Assembly: GCA_032433595.1 (NCBI GenBank)
Contig: JASWJB010000323.1
Span: 1-50,293 of the forward strand
Length of the DNA: 50,293 nt
Direction of reading: 5' to 3'
Origin: Conoideocrella luteorostrata
Lineage: Eukaryota > Ascomycota > Sordariomycetes > Hypocreales > Clavicipitaceae
A program made the translations under genes and the position numbers. This document shows positions 34,558 to 45,233 of the stretch, piece by piece; positions within the stretch are counted from its first letter, which is position 1, and each line of letters opens with the position of its first letter. Under the pieces are notes generated by a model. That model saw only the letters and a list, made by a program, of their open reading frames with translations, ran no database searches and was not told where the DNA came from.

Positions 34558-35882
34558 GACCGGCGGCCTATAAAGGATTGGGTTCCGCGAGGTGTCAATG
34601 AGAAATTGTGTAGACTGGCGTAGCAAATTGGTGAACGAGGCAGGTGTGTCAATTGGTGACGGGAATATAAATACAGAAGAAGAAGAAGAGATCTGAGCTA
34701 TGATTAGTCCATCGGCATTTAGCTTGTTCCTGCGCAGCCAAAGATAATCCACAGGGCTGGTGTTCATCGGCCGGCGCCGGTCAACGGCCAACGATGAAGA
34801 AGCTGGACGGGACAAGATGTGTTCGGAAACGCAGCCGCGTAAGAATTTTTTATGTAAATTTATCCATCAAGGGTCCCAAATGCATAATACTATAGGTCAT
34901 GCGTGGTCTTTCTAGTTAACAACATCGGCTCGTACATTGCTGCAGGCAGTATGGTTGTCCAGCCTTCGGCACGACGATATGCACACAATGCACCCTGCGT
35001 CCGCACCCGGCTGCACTCCTCATTCGCTGTCAGTGCTGGATTGGTAGCGGGGCAAAGTCGGAGTGGAGGGGCATCAAGCGATGGTGGGCGCTGGTCGGGT
35101 CGGACTTGGCCGGCCATGAGCCTATTCGCACTTTATTTCGAACATGTTTGTCCAGGGTAGCGCATTTCTGTTCCGACGCCAAGGTAGTCGAGGCACGCGG
35201 CCGCTTTTGAGAAGAGGTTAGTTACCTTTGGGCCGCTTGGGGAGGATGGAGGATTTTTCAATCATATGGTATTTTAACTAACAATTTATTCTGTATGTTT
35301 GCATCGTATTTGATGGTGCTTTCGTTGTTAATGTGCGACTTATGTTCTTTTGTCTCCGGCCGTAATACCGAGCTAAGGTTCACCGATAAGGCGAACTTAG
35401 CTTCCTTCCCTCCAGCCATTTGAGCGACATACATTCACAAAGCTATCAATGCTGATGACTTGGAAATGAGATTTGATTGTCTAAGGAAGCTGTGCCTATA
35501 CACCAGCAGATCCTCAAGATTGGAGCGGATATGCGTTCGGAGCCACCTCTGGCCTGCCTACCAACTTGCTCTATCAGATATGACATGTCCTATAATAATT
35601 GATCCGTGCCGCTCGCTACCCTAGCCCGTCTATATGTATTTGACTCATCGTGCGGCATAAATGTACTTCCCACAACGACTTAGGAACCTCCCATTAGCTA
35701 CCTCCCTTTTTCTGTGTCCCTTCAACTTGACAAGTTTCGCTGAGCCGCGTCCGTAGAGTCTCCTTATTTCACCCTTTTATGTTCCATATAACAAGTACAG
35801 TAATCGTACACGGCAAGAGTCAACATGACACTAGCCGTTAAGAGCCTCTTGCCCTCTTCCTACTCACAAATATTTCGATGTA
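34558..35882. other. Intergenic region between allantoinase and Coq1-like genes
   Basis: About 1.3 kb. Frames of 75-85 aa around 34900-35160 have no family features. The left part is the allantoinase promoter; it contains GATAA at 34743-34747, a possible GATA-factor site of the type used by fungal nitrogen regulators, but a single copy is weak evidence. Confidence 0.5.
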
Positions 35883-37301
35883 TTACTTTTGTCTTTTGAT
35901 CGTCTTCTGCGCCATCTCGATAAGTCCATCTTTAGCCTCGCTCTCGGGGAAGTCCGCAATAGCCTCGATGGCCTTCTCCGAGTAGTCTTGTGCAAGGGCT
36001 CGAGTCTGTTCGATACCGTCACTCTTCAGTACTAGCTCTCGAGCCTACGCAGGGGATTCTGTTAGTATAAAGAGCTATTGACTACAAGGTAAAATGCCCG
36101 GGGTGTGCGTTACCTTTTCAACGTCTCCCTCTTTCTCGAACTTGCGACCAACCAGAGCACCAAGCTCCGGGTTCTGTTTCCAAGCAAAGAGTAAGGGTGC
36201 AGTTGCCAGGCCCAGCTCCAGGTCCGCCCCTGCTGGCTTGCCCAGATCCTGCCCACTTCTAGTGTAGTCAAGCATGTCGTCGACAAGCTGGAATGCGAGT
36301 CCCAAATTTCGACCATATGAATAGGCGGCATCCACCGTGGTGATGTCTGCATTTCCAAGTAGAGCAGCAGCTCGGCAGGATTTGGAAATCAAACTTGCAG
36401 TCTTGAGGTAAGTCTTCTGTAAATAATAGGTCAGGGTCTCCTCGGAATATTTGGGGCTTCTCTCGTCTCGCTCCGTATTCTTCAGCTGCATAAACTCTCC
36501 TTCCACCAGGTTGGCAATTACAGTGGCGAGGAGCTCTACCACCTCGACGTGCCGTAATCTCGCAAGTGCCACTGAGGCCCGGCCGAGCAGAAAGTCGCCG
36601 GCCAGAACGGCCATCTTGTTACCGAACTCGAGATTTGCCGACGGAGCACCGCGTCTTGATACTGAGTGATCGATCACATCGTCATGAAGCAAAGAGGCGG
36701 TATGGATTAGCTCGGTAATCTCGGCCAATCGTCGTTGGCTGGGGAGGATTTCTAGTTTTCCATCTGCCAATTCAGCTTGAGGCGAAGATAACGGCGTCGC
36801 TGAAGGATTCAAATCCGCAAGGATCTGAACCGGTGATATCGATGAATCAATGGACCTAACGCTTTGGACTTCTTCTGGTCGTGGATTTTTTGGGCAGAGA
36901 TGGGTCGCACGACTCATGAGCAAAACAATGAGTGGCCGTACGTGTTTGCCTTCTGCCTCAGTATAGTATTTAGCTACACGGTCAAGAGATGGATGACCAG
37001 AGCCAAGAAGTTTGCGGATATTTCCCGTGAGGAATTTCATCTCCTTCGCAACAGTCCTCAACGGATCAATTGTCATGCCATCATTTGCGGTCTTCTTGAC
37101 CATATTGCCAACCACATTGGAAGCAACCTGTACGGCGGCGGCCCACGCGGAATCCCGTTTAGGACTTGTGTGTATGCTTGTTCTATGTATTCTCGATTTG
37201 TAGAGACTGGGTGCAGGATATCGATTGGTTGTACAGTTCGGGGATGTAATCCTTCGAACTACGGCATCTCGAAACACCGTGGCTCCTAGCCGGAGCTGCA
37301 T
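35883..37301 (-). CDS. coq1: Mitochondrial polyprenyl (hexaprenyl-type) diphosphate synthase
   Basis: Two exons, 37301-36114 and 36044-35883, giving 449 aa; the 69-nt intron has a TACTAAC branch point. It elongates farnesyl or geranylgeranyl diphosphate with isopentenyl diphosphate to the ubiquinone side chain at the mitochondrial inner membrane. Motifs: GKHVRP (118-123), the first Asp-rich motif LLHDDVID (DDVID 207-211), and the second LVDDMLDYT (DDMLD 341-345). The first 50 residues are rich in Arg, Ser and Thr with few acidic residues, a mitochondrial presequence. Residues about 140-180 are a loop insert seen in fungal Coq1 proteins. The last 53 residues come from exon 2 and complete the helical core. 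Chain length cannot be read reliably from sequence. Confidence 0.93.
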
Positions 37302-37970
37302 GGTTGGAAGTTACAGGCGCTTCGTTCGGGAGTTGTTGATAGATTTTGTTTCTAAATAGACATGAATTGCCCCCTAATCGATTCAGGTGACCTCGACTGT
37401 CGATTGGGTTATTAATTGGGGGCTGCAGGTCGGCGTAGAGGTAGACAATTCGAGTGCGGAAGCTAGTTGTGACGAAGTCGATATTTTTGCTCTTTGCGCT
37501 TTTACGGCCTGAAGCTCCGTCTACGGGTTAGTCCGGAATTCACCTCCGGCATTAGCGGCTTCGTTATCTGCTGTGTGACTGTGTGAGTGTCATTGATTGG
37601 TTAGCTGGCTCCACCTCCTGCCCAAGACACAGATCTACTAGTGAAGTCGTCCACTGTAATCCGCCCACTGAAAGCATTTCATCGTACGGAGTAAATGCTG
37701 GCAGGGCTCAAAGTAGCCATCCCTAACAGAGCAGTCTAGTCAATTATGTACATGCGATTGTGGCAGCCTAGGACCCCAAGTCTCAGACAACAACTTCGAA
37801 TAACTGCCACGGTATCGACTTCAACTCAAACCCACGACATCACACGGCTATAGCGCAGGCGGTGTCAGTACCTTCCGATTCTCTTGGCGGCACTTGAGCT
37901 CAATACCTACTCATGATCCGAATACCATCTCGGTGCTGAATCAATGTGACCTTGCGCCTAGACTATCGAG
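37302..37970. other. Divergent intergenic region, Coq1-like / Vma12-like genes
   Basis: Shared promoter space of two divergent genes, about 670 bp. It contains TACGGAGTA at 37685-37693. No gene or TATA box is evident. Confidence 0.55.
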
Positions 37971-38862
37971 ATGGTTCTTCTCACGATGACCCCGTCCATT
38001 GTGGGCGCTTTACAGCAACTGGACGATTTGCGCCAGCGGGATTACGACCGGCCGGACACGAAAGCCCGTGATTGTGAGGAGAGGCAAAAAGTGGACAGCG
38101 AACCGGAATTACAAGAGCCTGCAGTCGGCAAACCAATTTCCCACCTTCAAGTCCTCGATTTATGGAAGACACTCAAGACTCACGACGAGACTTTGTATAG
38201 CTTGGAACAGCTGTTGTCCGGCTCGAGCGTTTACTCTCCGCCACCTCCTCCAAGGGTAGAGCCGGTAAGTCGGGATCAATCCGTTATGGACTGACATTGC
38301 TGACGTTGGCACCTCGGGACAGTCTGATGAATACAAGGCTCTCATGGCCCGCCTACGACACGAAGAAGCACAACGAGCATACGAGCGCATGGTGAACCCG
38401 CCACCCAAAATCGAAACCTTTAACGATCGATTTCCGACCTCAGCCCAGGCCTTCGCACAAGTAAACCGCCCGATTCATACATCAGATCTGGGCGATGATG
38501 ACGTGACACTGAATGATGTGCATCGTCAGGTCATGCTCATCTTAAACTTCCTCGTAAGTATCTTGGGCGTAGCAGGAACACTGTGGGTGCTAGCACGATG
38601 GTGGAGCTTGCCAACCAGGATATTTCTCACCATGGGCGGAAGTATTGTGGTTGCCATTGCCGAAGTCGCGGTCTACTCAGGCTACATGTGGAGAATGGAT
38701 CAGGCGAAACAAAAGCAAAAAGCTGCGAAGGAGGTTAAGCAAGTGATTAATACGTGGGTGGTTGAGCAAGAAAAGGAGGAGGAAAAGATGGCTGTTTTAC
38801 AGAGGAGGGAGGACGATAAAGATGGTCTGGTCAGGAAAAGAATAACTGCCAAGACAAGTTAA
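37971..38862 (+). CDS. V-ATPase assembly factor, Vma12/Vph2-like ER membrane protein
   Basis: Two exons, 37971-38264 and 38323-38862, giving 277 aa; the intron is 58 nt. The N-terminal cytosolic half ends in a conserved segment (EYKALMARLRHEEAQRAYERM). Two hydrophobic segments follow: VMLILNFLVSILGVAGTLW and, after a short loop, IFLTMGGSIVVAIAEVAVYS. The tail is Lys/Glu-rich and coiled-coil-like. This layout, cytosolic-hairpin-cytosolic, is that of the ER factor that with Vma21 and Vma22 assembles the Vo sector of the vacuolar proton pump. Splicing joins the two halves in frame (PPPRVEP then SDEYKAL). A second Met six residues in (TPSIVGALQQL) is an alternative start. Confidence 0.88.
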
Positions 38863-39376
38863 TCATCGTATGTCCTTGAGAATAGGCGTTGTGTACTCCG
38901 CATAACACACCTTATGCCGAGACTTTGGGACGCGCAACAATTATTTTGCACTTTATAACTTCATTCATAAAAGCAAAGGTAGCTTGGGCGGAAGCTTCGG
39001 AAAATACACACCAGCAGAAACCAATTACGGAGTACTCCGTAGTTACCTGGCGTATCGCTTTAATGCTCTGCTGCGCTGCGCGTGTTGCTAGCGTGTGACG
39101 TCGCGTATAGTGGTTATGTGTCGGACATCGCGTCGCGCAACGCGTCGAGTAAGCTAACGTGGGGCCACTGACGAACACTCGACATTCAGTCACCACTTTT
39201 ACCAGGCCCGAAACTTCTGGATTGTAACTTATCTTCACTATTCTTTTGGATGAGGACTGCAAAACAAAATTGGAACTTGCATGCCCACTCCAAGAAATCC
39301 AGCCTGCGGAGCCACCGCACATTCGTCATTGTTTGTCTTGAAGCCAACTGTCGCGACTGGTACGCGAGAAGTCGCC
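38863..39376. other. Intergenic region with a palindromic TACGGAGTACTCCGTA
   Basis: About 510 bp between two plus-strand genes. At 39025-39040 two copies of the window-wide 9-mer overlap to give a perfect 16-bp palindrome, TACGGAGTACTCCGTA. No gene is visible. Confidence 0.6.
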
Positions 39377-40258
39377 ATGATGAGCTCCTCCCCAGAATAT
39401 GCCATGTACGTTTCAAAATTTCGCGATATTCGAAGGGTGCGAACTAACTGTTATGGCAGAACAAAACCTGGGATGCCACATCATCTGTTGCGGAAACGAG
39501 AGAAACCACTACGAACTTACGGAAAGAGGTCCACGCCAACACCGGAGCTTCGTGGTGAACCCCCAGCCAAGAAGGCAAGATTCGAATCAGATGCACAGGT
39601 TCAGATTTGTCGAGGGCCCCTTGTGGCACCGAGAGAACAGCCACAGCCATTAACGCCAGACCCGAGCCCACAACCTGAAAGCGAACCCTTGCCCAGTACC
39701 GAGGCTTTGCACATTACTGAGAAGGCTCCGCGATCGTCGATCCTGAACTACTTTAAGCCCGTACTGACGGAGCCCAAAACTAAAGTCGCAGAAGAAGAGA
39801 AAATGAAGTCACCAGATAAACCACTGTCTGCGACGACTGTCACGCCAACAGCACCAACGAGAAGGAAACCCCGCTTACTTAGGATACGGGCTACTTCTTT
39901 GCCGTCTGACATATCGTCCGAAGACGCTGCGAGCATCACGAGTAGGGACGAAACAGATAGTAATTTCTCCTCCCCAGATGCGAAAAGAAAAGGGTTGCAT
40001 GAAGTCGAAGGCAATGCATTGAACCAGACAAGGAGCGGCGACAAAGTCATTGATATGAACAAGAGAAAAAGGCTGAGATCGAAGCGTTCCCCGACAGTTC
40101 AGACTACTCTGAATATTTCCTCCCAAGCGGCATATTCCGAGTGCAAGACATGTGGTATACTTTACAACCCACTCTATCCTGATGACGTGAAGTATCACGA
40201 GAAGTGGCATAAGACTGTGACGATATACAACACGAAGAGAAAGCTGGATGATCTGTAA
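39377..40258 (+). CDS. Eco1-type zinc-finger protein lacking the acetyltransferase domain
   Basis: I read two exons, 39377-39405 and 39460-40258, giving 275 aa. The intron has GTACGT, GAACTAACTG and GCAG signals but is 54 nt with no stop, so retention would only add 18 residues. Most of the protein is basic, Pro/Ser-rich and probably disordered (RTYGKRSTPTPE; PAKKARFE, a nuclear-localisation-like patch). SSILNYFKPV resembles a degenerate PIP-box, a PCNA-binding motif. The C-terminal ECKTCGILYNPLYPDDVKYH with the following EKWH is the CCHH zinc finger found at the start of Eco1/ESCO cohesin acetyltransferases. In those enzymes the acetyltransferase follows; here a stop comes about 15 residues later and no such domain is encoded downstream on this strand. 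Start choice is uncertain (39281 and 39380 are alternatives). Confidence 0.78.
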   Translation: MMSSSPEYAMYVSKFRDIRRVRTNCYGRTKPGMPHHLLRKREKPLRTYGKRSTPTPELRGEPPAKKARFESDAQVQICRGPLVAPREQPQPLTPDPSPQPESEPLPSTEALHITEKAPRSSILNYFKPVLTEPKTKVAEEEKMKSPDKPLSATTVTPTAPTRRKPRLLRIRATSLPSDISSEDAASITSRDETDSNFSSPDAKRKGLHEVEGNALNQTRSGDKVIDMNKRKRLRSKRSPTVQTTLNISSQAAYSECKTCGILYNPLYPDDVKYHEKWHKTVTIYNTKRKLDDL

Positions 40259-40457
40259 TGATACCCGATAGAATGAGCTTATGGAAAACGGATATGACAG
40301 GATATTAATACCGGTGCAGAAACAGTTTGCAGACTTTGATGACACTTTAGGTACAGCTAGTTTTGTGATCAGCTAAGTTGTCTTGGTCATATATACATGA
40401 TTAAACAAAAACCGTGTATCAAGCATTTCCCAATGAGCGCGTATTCGTCCTTTTTGC

Positions 40458-41237
40458 CTAAGCTCTGTAAAACAAAGGAGTGAAACCGTCTTGGAGCAAG
40501 AAAACATGGTCGCCAACTTCAGTGTTTCGTGGCGCTATACCCATATATCCACTATCTGTTATGACCATTCTCCGCCCTCTGCAGTTTTCTGCAGCGCAAA
40601 CAGGTTCCATATGCTTGCAATATATGAATCGATGGTACAGCAGACTTGGTAGTACCAGGATTAAGAAACGAAGGAATCCGAAACCTTGAAATATTGCTGC
40701 GCGGTAAGAAATTAGTGAAGTAAACGGAATTGGTATATACATGACCAGCCTTGTAATGCTGAATAAGTATTCAATTTGCTGCACTTTGTCCACATCCATA
40801 CAGGCAGACATGTCGTATTCAGTTACTATTTGCCAAAAAAACATCAAGAAAGGTTTAATGGTGTTGAGCCATTGACCGTAGGCTGGCAAGCACTGAATTT
40901 CGTGCCAGTTGCTAAACGTAAGCTCTTTTGGCAAGATAGGAGCACAACAACCCATCAGAGCCACTGCATCAATCTTGAACCCTTTCAATCCCAGCTTCGT
41001 CCCATCAAAGCAGATTTCAGTCTCGACCCGCAAGTTGGCTAGTTTCTGATATTCGGCAAACAGTGTTGAGGACGTGAGCTGGACTCGCCAATCAGGAGCC
41101 CATGAAGGTAGAGTCGGTTCCATACGCCAAGAGCTGCCAGCGGCGTTAAGGACAACGAGCTGTCCAGATGACAGTAAGATATGGCGAGCCGTATTGGACC
41201 CTTGCAAACTAAGACCGATTTTGGCAATTTGGAAGTA
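40458..41237 (-). pseudogene. 5'-truncated heterokaryon-incompatibility (HET) protein remnant
   Basis: An open frame of about 260 codons with no ATG at its head: it follows a TAG at 41240-41238. It corresponds to the C-terminal half of HET-domain proteins. LPSWAPDW marks the boundary after the HET domain, and the end RRMVITDSGYMGIAPRN, EVGDHVFLLQDG, PLFYRA is the common C-terminal beta region of these proteins. Two hydrophobic stretches (about 40620-40790) lie between. The N-terminal HET domain is absent: only 360 bp separate this from the divergent RBR gene and they encode nothing similar. HET proteins are usually 500-800 aa and trigger cell death on non-self recognition; this remnant could not do so as it stands. 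A short protein from the internal Met in SWRMEP is possible. Confidence 0.7.
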
Positions 41238-41474
41238 CTATGATGTACCATAATATCTTCACAGCTGTACTGTATTAAAAGAGAGAACCGCACCGGAAGC
41301 ACCTAGTGCAGGACGTAATACAGTGCGTAGGTACCTGGGTGAAGAAATTCTGAGGCCAAAGTGACATGTAACTCACTGAACCAAAGGTGAGCAGCTCTGC
41401 GACAACTAAGTGAGGAAGATGCCTAACATGAACTTGACTACTTCCACCCCGATCTTGCTTGTTTAGAGTGCGCT

Positions 41475-41570
41475 CTTCTGGTTTTCTCTGGTTTTCTCTA
41501 CGCAATATTCTGGCTTTCTCTGCGCAACATTCTACGCAACATTCTGGCTTTCTCTACGCAACTTACGCAA
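41475..41570. repeat. Short imperfect tandem repeats upstream of the RBR gene
   Basis: Alternating TTCTGGCTTTCTCTACGCAA-type and shorter TTCTACGCAACA units repeat about four to five times in the 125 bp before the RBR start, in the divergent promoter or 5' leader. Confidence 0.7.
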
Positions 41571-41599
41571 ATACTCATCTAAACTCATTTTCTACGGTC

Positions 41600-42848
41600 A
41601 TGGACCTCAGTACCGTTGACCAAGAAACCAGCCGACTGATAGTACAGTTGCAGATTGAAGACATCAGTGACATTCTATGCATCAATCCGAGGAGGCCGGC
41701 AGAGGTTGGTTTGTCTTCTGATCTTGGTGTTGCTCTTGAGCAATACAAAAGGGACCTGGAACAGGCCCATCTCTTTTGCCATGGAGTAGACATTGCCCAG
41801 CTGTTGGAGGCCACTTTGAATCTTGATAGGGATTCTGGCAGTGTTGGATCTGAAACAAACACAGAATTCCTGACTGCTGAAGAGTCACTGGCAGATGGAT
41901 GGGGACGTATGACTGTCGATCCAGTTCCCGCAAAACATAACGACAATGAGAGTTTGAGTGCCGAATGTATCTGTTGTGGCCTACGCCGTCGTGGGGCTGT
42001 GGTTGCGACTCCTTGTGGCCACAACTACTGTGGACAGTGCATCATCACACTCGTGGAGAAAGCCTTGGTGGATGAGTCCCTCTTCCCACCCCGCTGCTGC
42101 AAAACCGAAATGACCATAGAGATCGTGGAGCCGTTCCTTACCGATGATCAGATCAAAGCATTTGCCGACAAAACCATAGAATTCGGCACGTCAGATCGAA
42201 CATATTGCCACCAAGCAACCTGTTCTGCGTTTATCCCCACAAGTCCACTTGGAGAGCAAATTGCTACTTGTGACAAATGCGGCGCAAAGACTTGCACGGT
42301 TTGTAAGGGAGAAAGCCATGAAAGCCCGGACTGCCCAAAGGACACTGTCACGCAAGACGTGCTTCGTCTAGCCGGAGAAAATGGATGGCAGAGATGCCAA
42401 AAGTGCAACCGTATGATTGAACTCAATACTGGCTGCAATCATATTAGTAAGTCACTGCGTCACGCCGATGAATTCTTTCGATAAAGTCCCACTGTGCTCA
42501 TTCGTATTAGCTTGTCGTTGCAAGGCCGAGTTCTGCTACGTCTGTGGAACAGACTGGAAAACATGTCGATGCGCTCTATGGGAGGAGAACCGTTTGCTCG
42601 CAAGAGCAGCGAGGCTTGCCGACCAACAAATTGCTGATGGACGCGACCATGGCCAAGATTGGGGTCGACTTTTGCAAGGAGCTCGAGAATTTGTGCTAGA
42701 GAGACACGAATGCATGCACCTAAGGTGGAGCTCCCGAAGTGGCTCTCACCAGTGTGACGAATGCAACCAGAACTTGCCAACATATATTTACCAGTGTAAC
42801 CAATGCCAAATTCTGGCTTGCCGTCGCTGTCGATTCAATCGACTCTGA
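41600..42848 (+). CDS. RBR-type E3 ubiquitin ligase
   Basis: Two exons, 41600-42446 and 42511-42848, giving 394 aa; the intron is 64 nt. RING1 begins ECICCGLRRRGAVVATPCGHNYC (residues about 122-143) and closes at PPRCC. The IBR domain contains YCHQATCSAF and CDKCGAKTCTVCKG. RING2 is QRCQKCNRMIELNTGCNHITCRCKAEFCYVCG; the Cys in NHITC aligns with the catalytic Cys that takes ubiquitin from the E2. This motif is formed across the splice site (ATT A|CT TGT), supporting the intron. The C-terminal 80 residues hold further CxxC pairs (QCDECNQNLP, CNQCQILACRRC), perhaps an extra zinc site. The N-terminal 110 residues are an acidic helical leader shared with fungal members of the family. The start at 41600 is preferred over the in-frame 41459 because the 47 residues between come from the tandem repeats. 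Confidence 0.92.
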
Positions 42849-43636
42849 ACCGTTTGCGGGCTGGTTTTGGGGGAGGGGAGGTTGGGCACGACGCTTGATT
42901 GTCGATGAAAGTAATTTGGGTGATGACAAAGATGCATCACATGGCCCATGGGGCGTACATTGTTAGATTTGCAATGTGTTTTGTTTTCGCAACCGGACAT
43001 GGATGCCAGCTTACTGCGAAGTGGTGGGTGCATGAATTAATTATTTGTTTGCTCCATTCATATTTTATTAAGATGTATAATCGGGCTCAGTCCAGATTCC
43101 CGCCCTGGCTGCCACAAGAGGTTTAAAACGGCATAACTTGGTTGTCAAGCTTAGGGAAACACTTTGCTATAAGGAAAAAAAACAACTGTTTGCTGGGTGC
43201 TGCACGTACGGACTTCCATGCGATGATCAGTGAGATAACCCAATACCGAGTTTCTCTCTTTTACTACTCTGTATGGAGTATTGCATCTTGTAATAATTAC
43301 TTAGAACTGATTCCTGGAATGGCAAGCTGACTGATGATGCCCAAAATACCATCCTTGCTGATTATTGCACGTGGAGTCCCGCCAACCGGGCTTTTTTGTC
43401 TCCGGTCTAATTTTGGCTGCAAGTTGAGGCTGTGCAACGCCAAATTTTAGCACGGAAATGCCCACCGCCGACATTGTCCATGCCCAATCCACAATCCACA
43501 CCACGCGGCTGCGCTTGATGGAAACATTTGGAAACATCGTCCAAAGATGCATCTAGCGCGGATTTACACGACTGCGCCTTGCGGCTCTAAATAATGTTTA
43601 GTTGGAGATCTAGCTGGTGATGATGATGTTGATGGA

Positions 43637-43664
43637 CTGCCTGCCTGCCTGCCTGCCTGCCTGC
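43637..43664. repeat. (CTGC)7 microsatellite
   Basis: Seven perfect CTGC units at 43637-43664. Confidence 0.95.
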
Positions 43665-44255
43665 TTGCCCGACATGGCGTGGGGAACAGGGACCTCAGTC
43701 CTCGTATCAACGCTTTTAATTACACGTCAGCCAACTTACAGGCGAGTGATGATAGGGACTAATAAGAGCAATTCCATGCTTCGTGGGGCAGCAGCCTGTG
43801 CGCAATTCGGGCAACATACGGCAAAATCATGTTTTTGGGTCATCCCGATGGAGACTGCGCATTGAGGAGCAATTTACCGCAAATATGGAAACTGAACATC
43901 CGGGACAAGGACCGGGCGATGAGCGATTGCCAAGACCGCGTCTATTGCACGGCAGGCCGAATTTAGACGCGGGTTTAGTTAGATGGTGAGACTGAGCCCC
44001 AACCGTCAGCCATATTAGTGGTGCTACGGACAGAGTGCACCGTCGATAAACAAATTCAGCCAATGAGGACCAAGCTCACCGTCTTACAGGGCTGGCTGGC
44101 TTGACTTTCTCGGGCGTGTGGTAGCTGTTGTGCATTATTACCGTGAGAAGTGGTTCGTGGCTGTGGACGTATAGCATGCGCATTGCACCAGTCGCTGCGG
44201 AAAAGTGCTGGCTCAATGGACACCACGGTTGTGGAATCTTTTTCATCATCGTCAA

Positions 44256-44263
44256 TATATAAG
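44256..44263 (+). promoter_or_regulatory. Probable TATA box of the cupin gene
   Basis: A TATATAAG-type sequence about 165 bp before the start at 44427. It is followed by a CT-rich leader (CTT repeat at 44366-44390), a common arrangement in highly expressed fungal genes. Confidence 0.45.
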
Positions 44264-44426
44264 TAAGGAGTGTTTCTTCCCTCCAGTTCACAGATTGGAA
44301 TCATCCTCGGCATCATCAAGCAATCCTCTCTCGACATCTACAATTCAACAAGTCCTCACTCCAAGCTTCTTCTTCTTCTTCTTCTTCCTCCAAATACTGC
44401 TGCTACATCACCAAACATCTCCCAAA

Positions 44427-45233
44427 ATGCATTTGACCAGCATCTCATCCATTCTCCTTCTTACCGGCGCTGTTTCTGCAGCTCCTTCGTTCAAGAGAGC
44501 CGACAACACTAGCGGCAGCGTTGACATCAACGCCATTCTCCCGCCTGTCGTCAAAGTCAACACTCGTTCCGAGAACCAAGAGCTCATCACCAAGCTCATG
44601 ACTGCTCCGACACAAGTTGAACGAACCAAGCTCCTCGACCAACCTGGCGACTTCGTCTTTGACTTCAACCCCAATGCCAGCTCGTCTACTGCCGAATCCA
44701 AGGGAATGGGCGGAGTGTCCGTCTCCGCCACGTCAAAGACATTCCCAGCACTCATCGGCAATGGTGCAGCCATGACGATTGGTTTCCTCGGCCCTTGCGG
44801 CATGAACACTCCCCATGTTCACAACCGTGCTACGGAGCTGAACTTTGTCGCTGAGGGACGACTTGTTACCAACTTTGTGGAAGAAAATGGTGCCAAGCCT
44901 GTCGCCAACACTCTATCGCGCTTCCAGATGGCCGTCTTCCCCCAGGGTGCCATCCACATCGAATTCAACCCCGACTGCACCGATACCGTCTTCGTCGCGG
45001 GCTTCAACAATGCCGACCCCGGTGTCCAGACCATCGCCCAGAACTTCTTCCAGCTCCGCCCAGATGTCATCAAAGCCACTCTCGGCAATGGCCCGCAGTC
45101 ACTTGCTGGTGCGGACATTGAGTCCTTCCGCCAGATGATCCCGGCTAATATTGCGCTTGGTATTGACACTTGCTTGAAGAAGTGCGGTATTCAGCGCAAT
45201 GCTAAGCGCGACATTAATGAGCTTTTCCTGTGA
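44427..45233 (+). CDS. Secreted spherulin-1A / germin-like cupin
   Basis: Single-exon 268-aa protein with an N-terminal signal peptide (MHLTSISSILLLTGAVSA, cleavage likely before AP), so secreted. It carries one cupin barrel. Motif 1 is CGMNTPHVHNRATELNFVAE, with metal ligands His130, His132 and Glu137; motif 2 is FPQGAIHIEFNP with His177. This is the manganese-binding pattern of germins and slime-mould spherulin 1a. Relatives include oxalate oxidases and stress-induced wall proteins; which activity applies here is unknown. Two Cys pairs (C124, C184; C-terminal LKKCG) may form disulphides. The in-frame upstream ATG at 44205 was rejected because it would read through the pyrimidine-rich leader and bury the signal peptide. 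Confidence 0.9.
   Translation: MHLTSISSILLLTGAVSAAPSFKRADNTSGSVDINAILPPVVKVNTRSENQELITKLMTAPTQVERTKLLDQPGDFVFDFNPNASSSTAESKGMGGVSVSATSKTFPALIGNGAAMTIGFLGPCGMNTPHVHNRATELNFVAEGRLVTNFVEENGAKPVANTLSRFQMAVFPQGAIHIEFNPDCTDTVFVAGFNNADPGVQTIAQNFFQLRPDVIKATLGNGPQSLAGADIESFRQMIPANIALGIDTCLKKCGIQRNAKRDINELFL

Larger units (their letters stand above)
42849..44426. other. Intergenic region between the RBR and cupin genes
   Basis: About 1.6 kb with no gene recognised. It contains a (CTGC)7 microsatellite and, near the right end, a TATA-like box and CTT-rich leader of the cupin gene. Confidence 0.55.

Noticed and set aside
44205..44426. N-terminal extension of the cupin from the ATG at 44205
   Set aside because: It would translate the TATA box and pyrimidine-rich leader and remove the signal peptide from the N-terminus.
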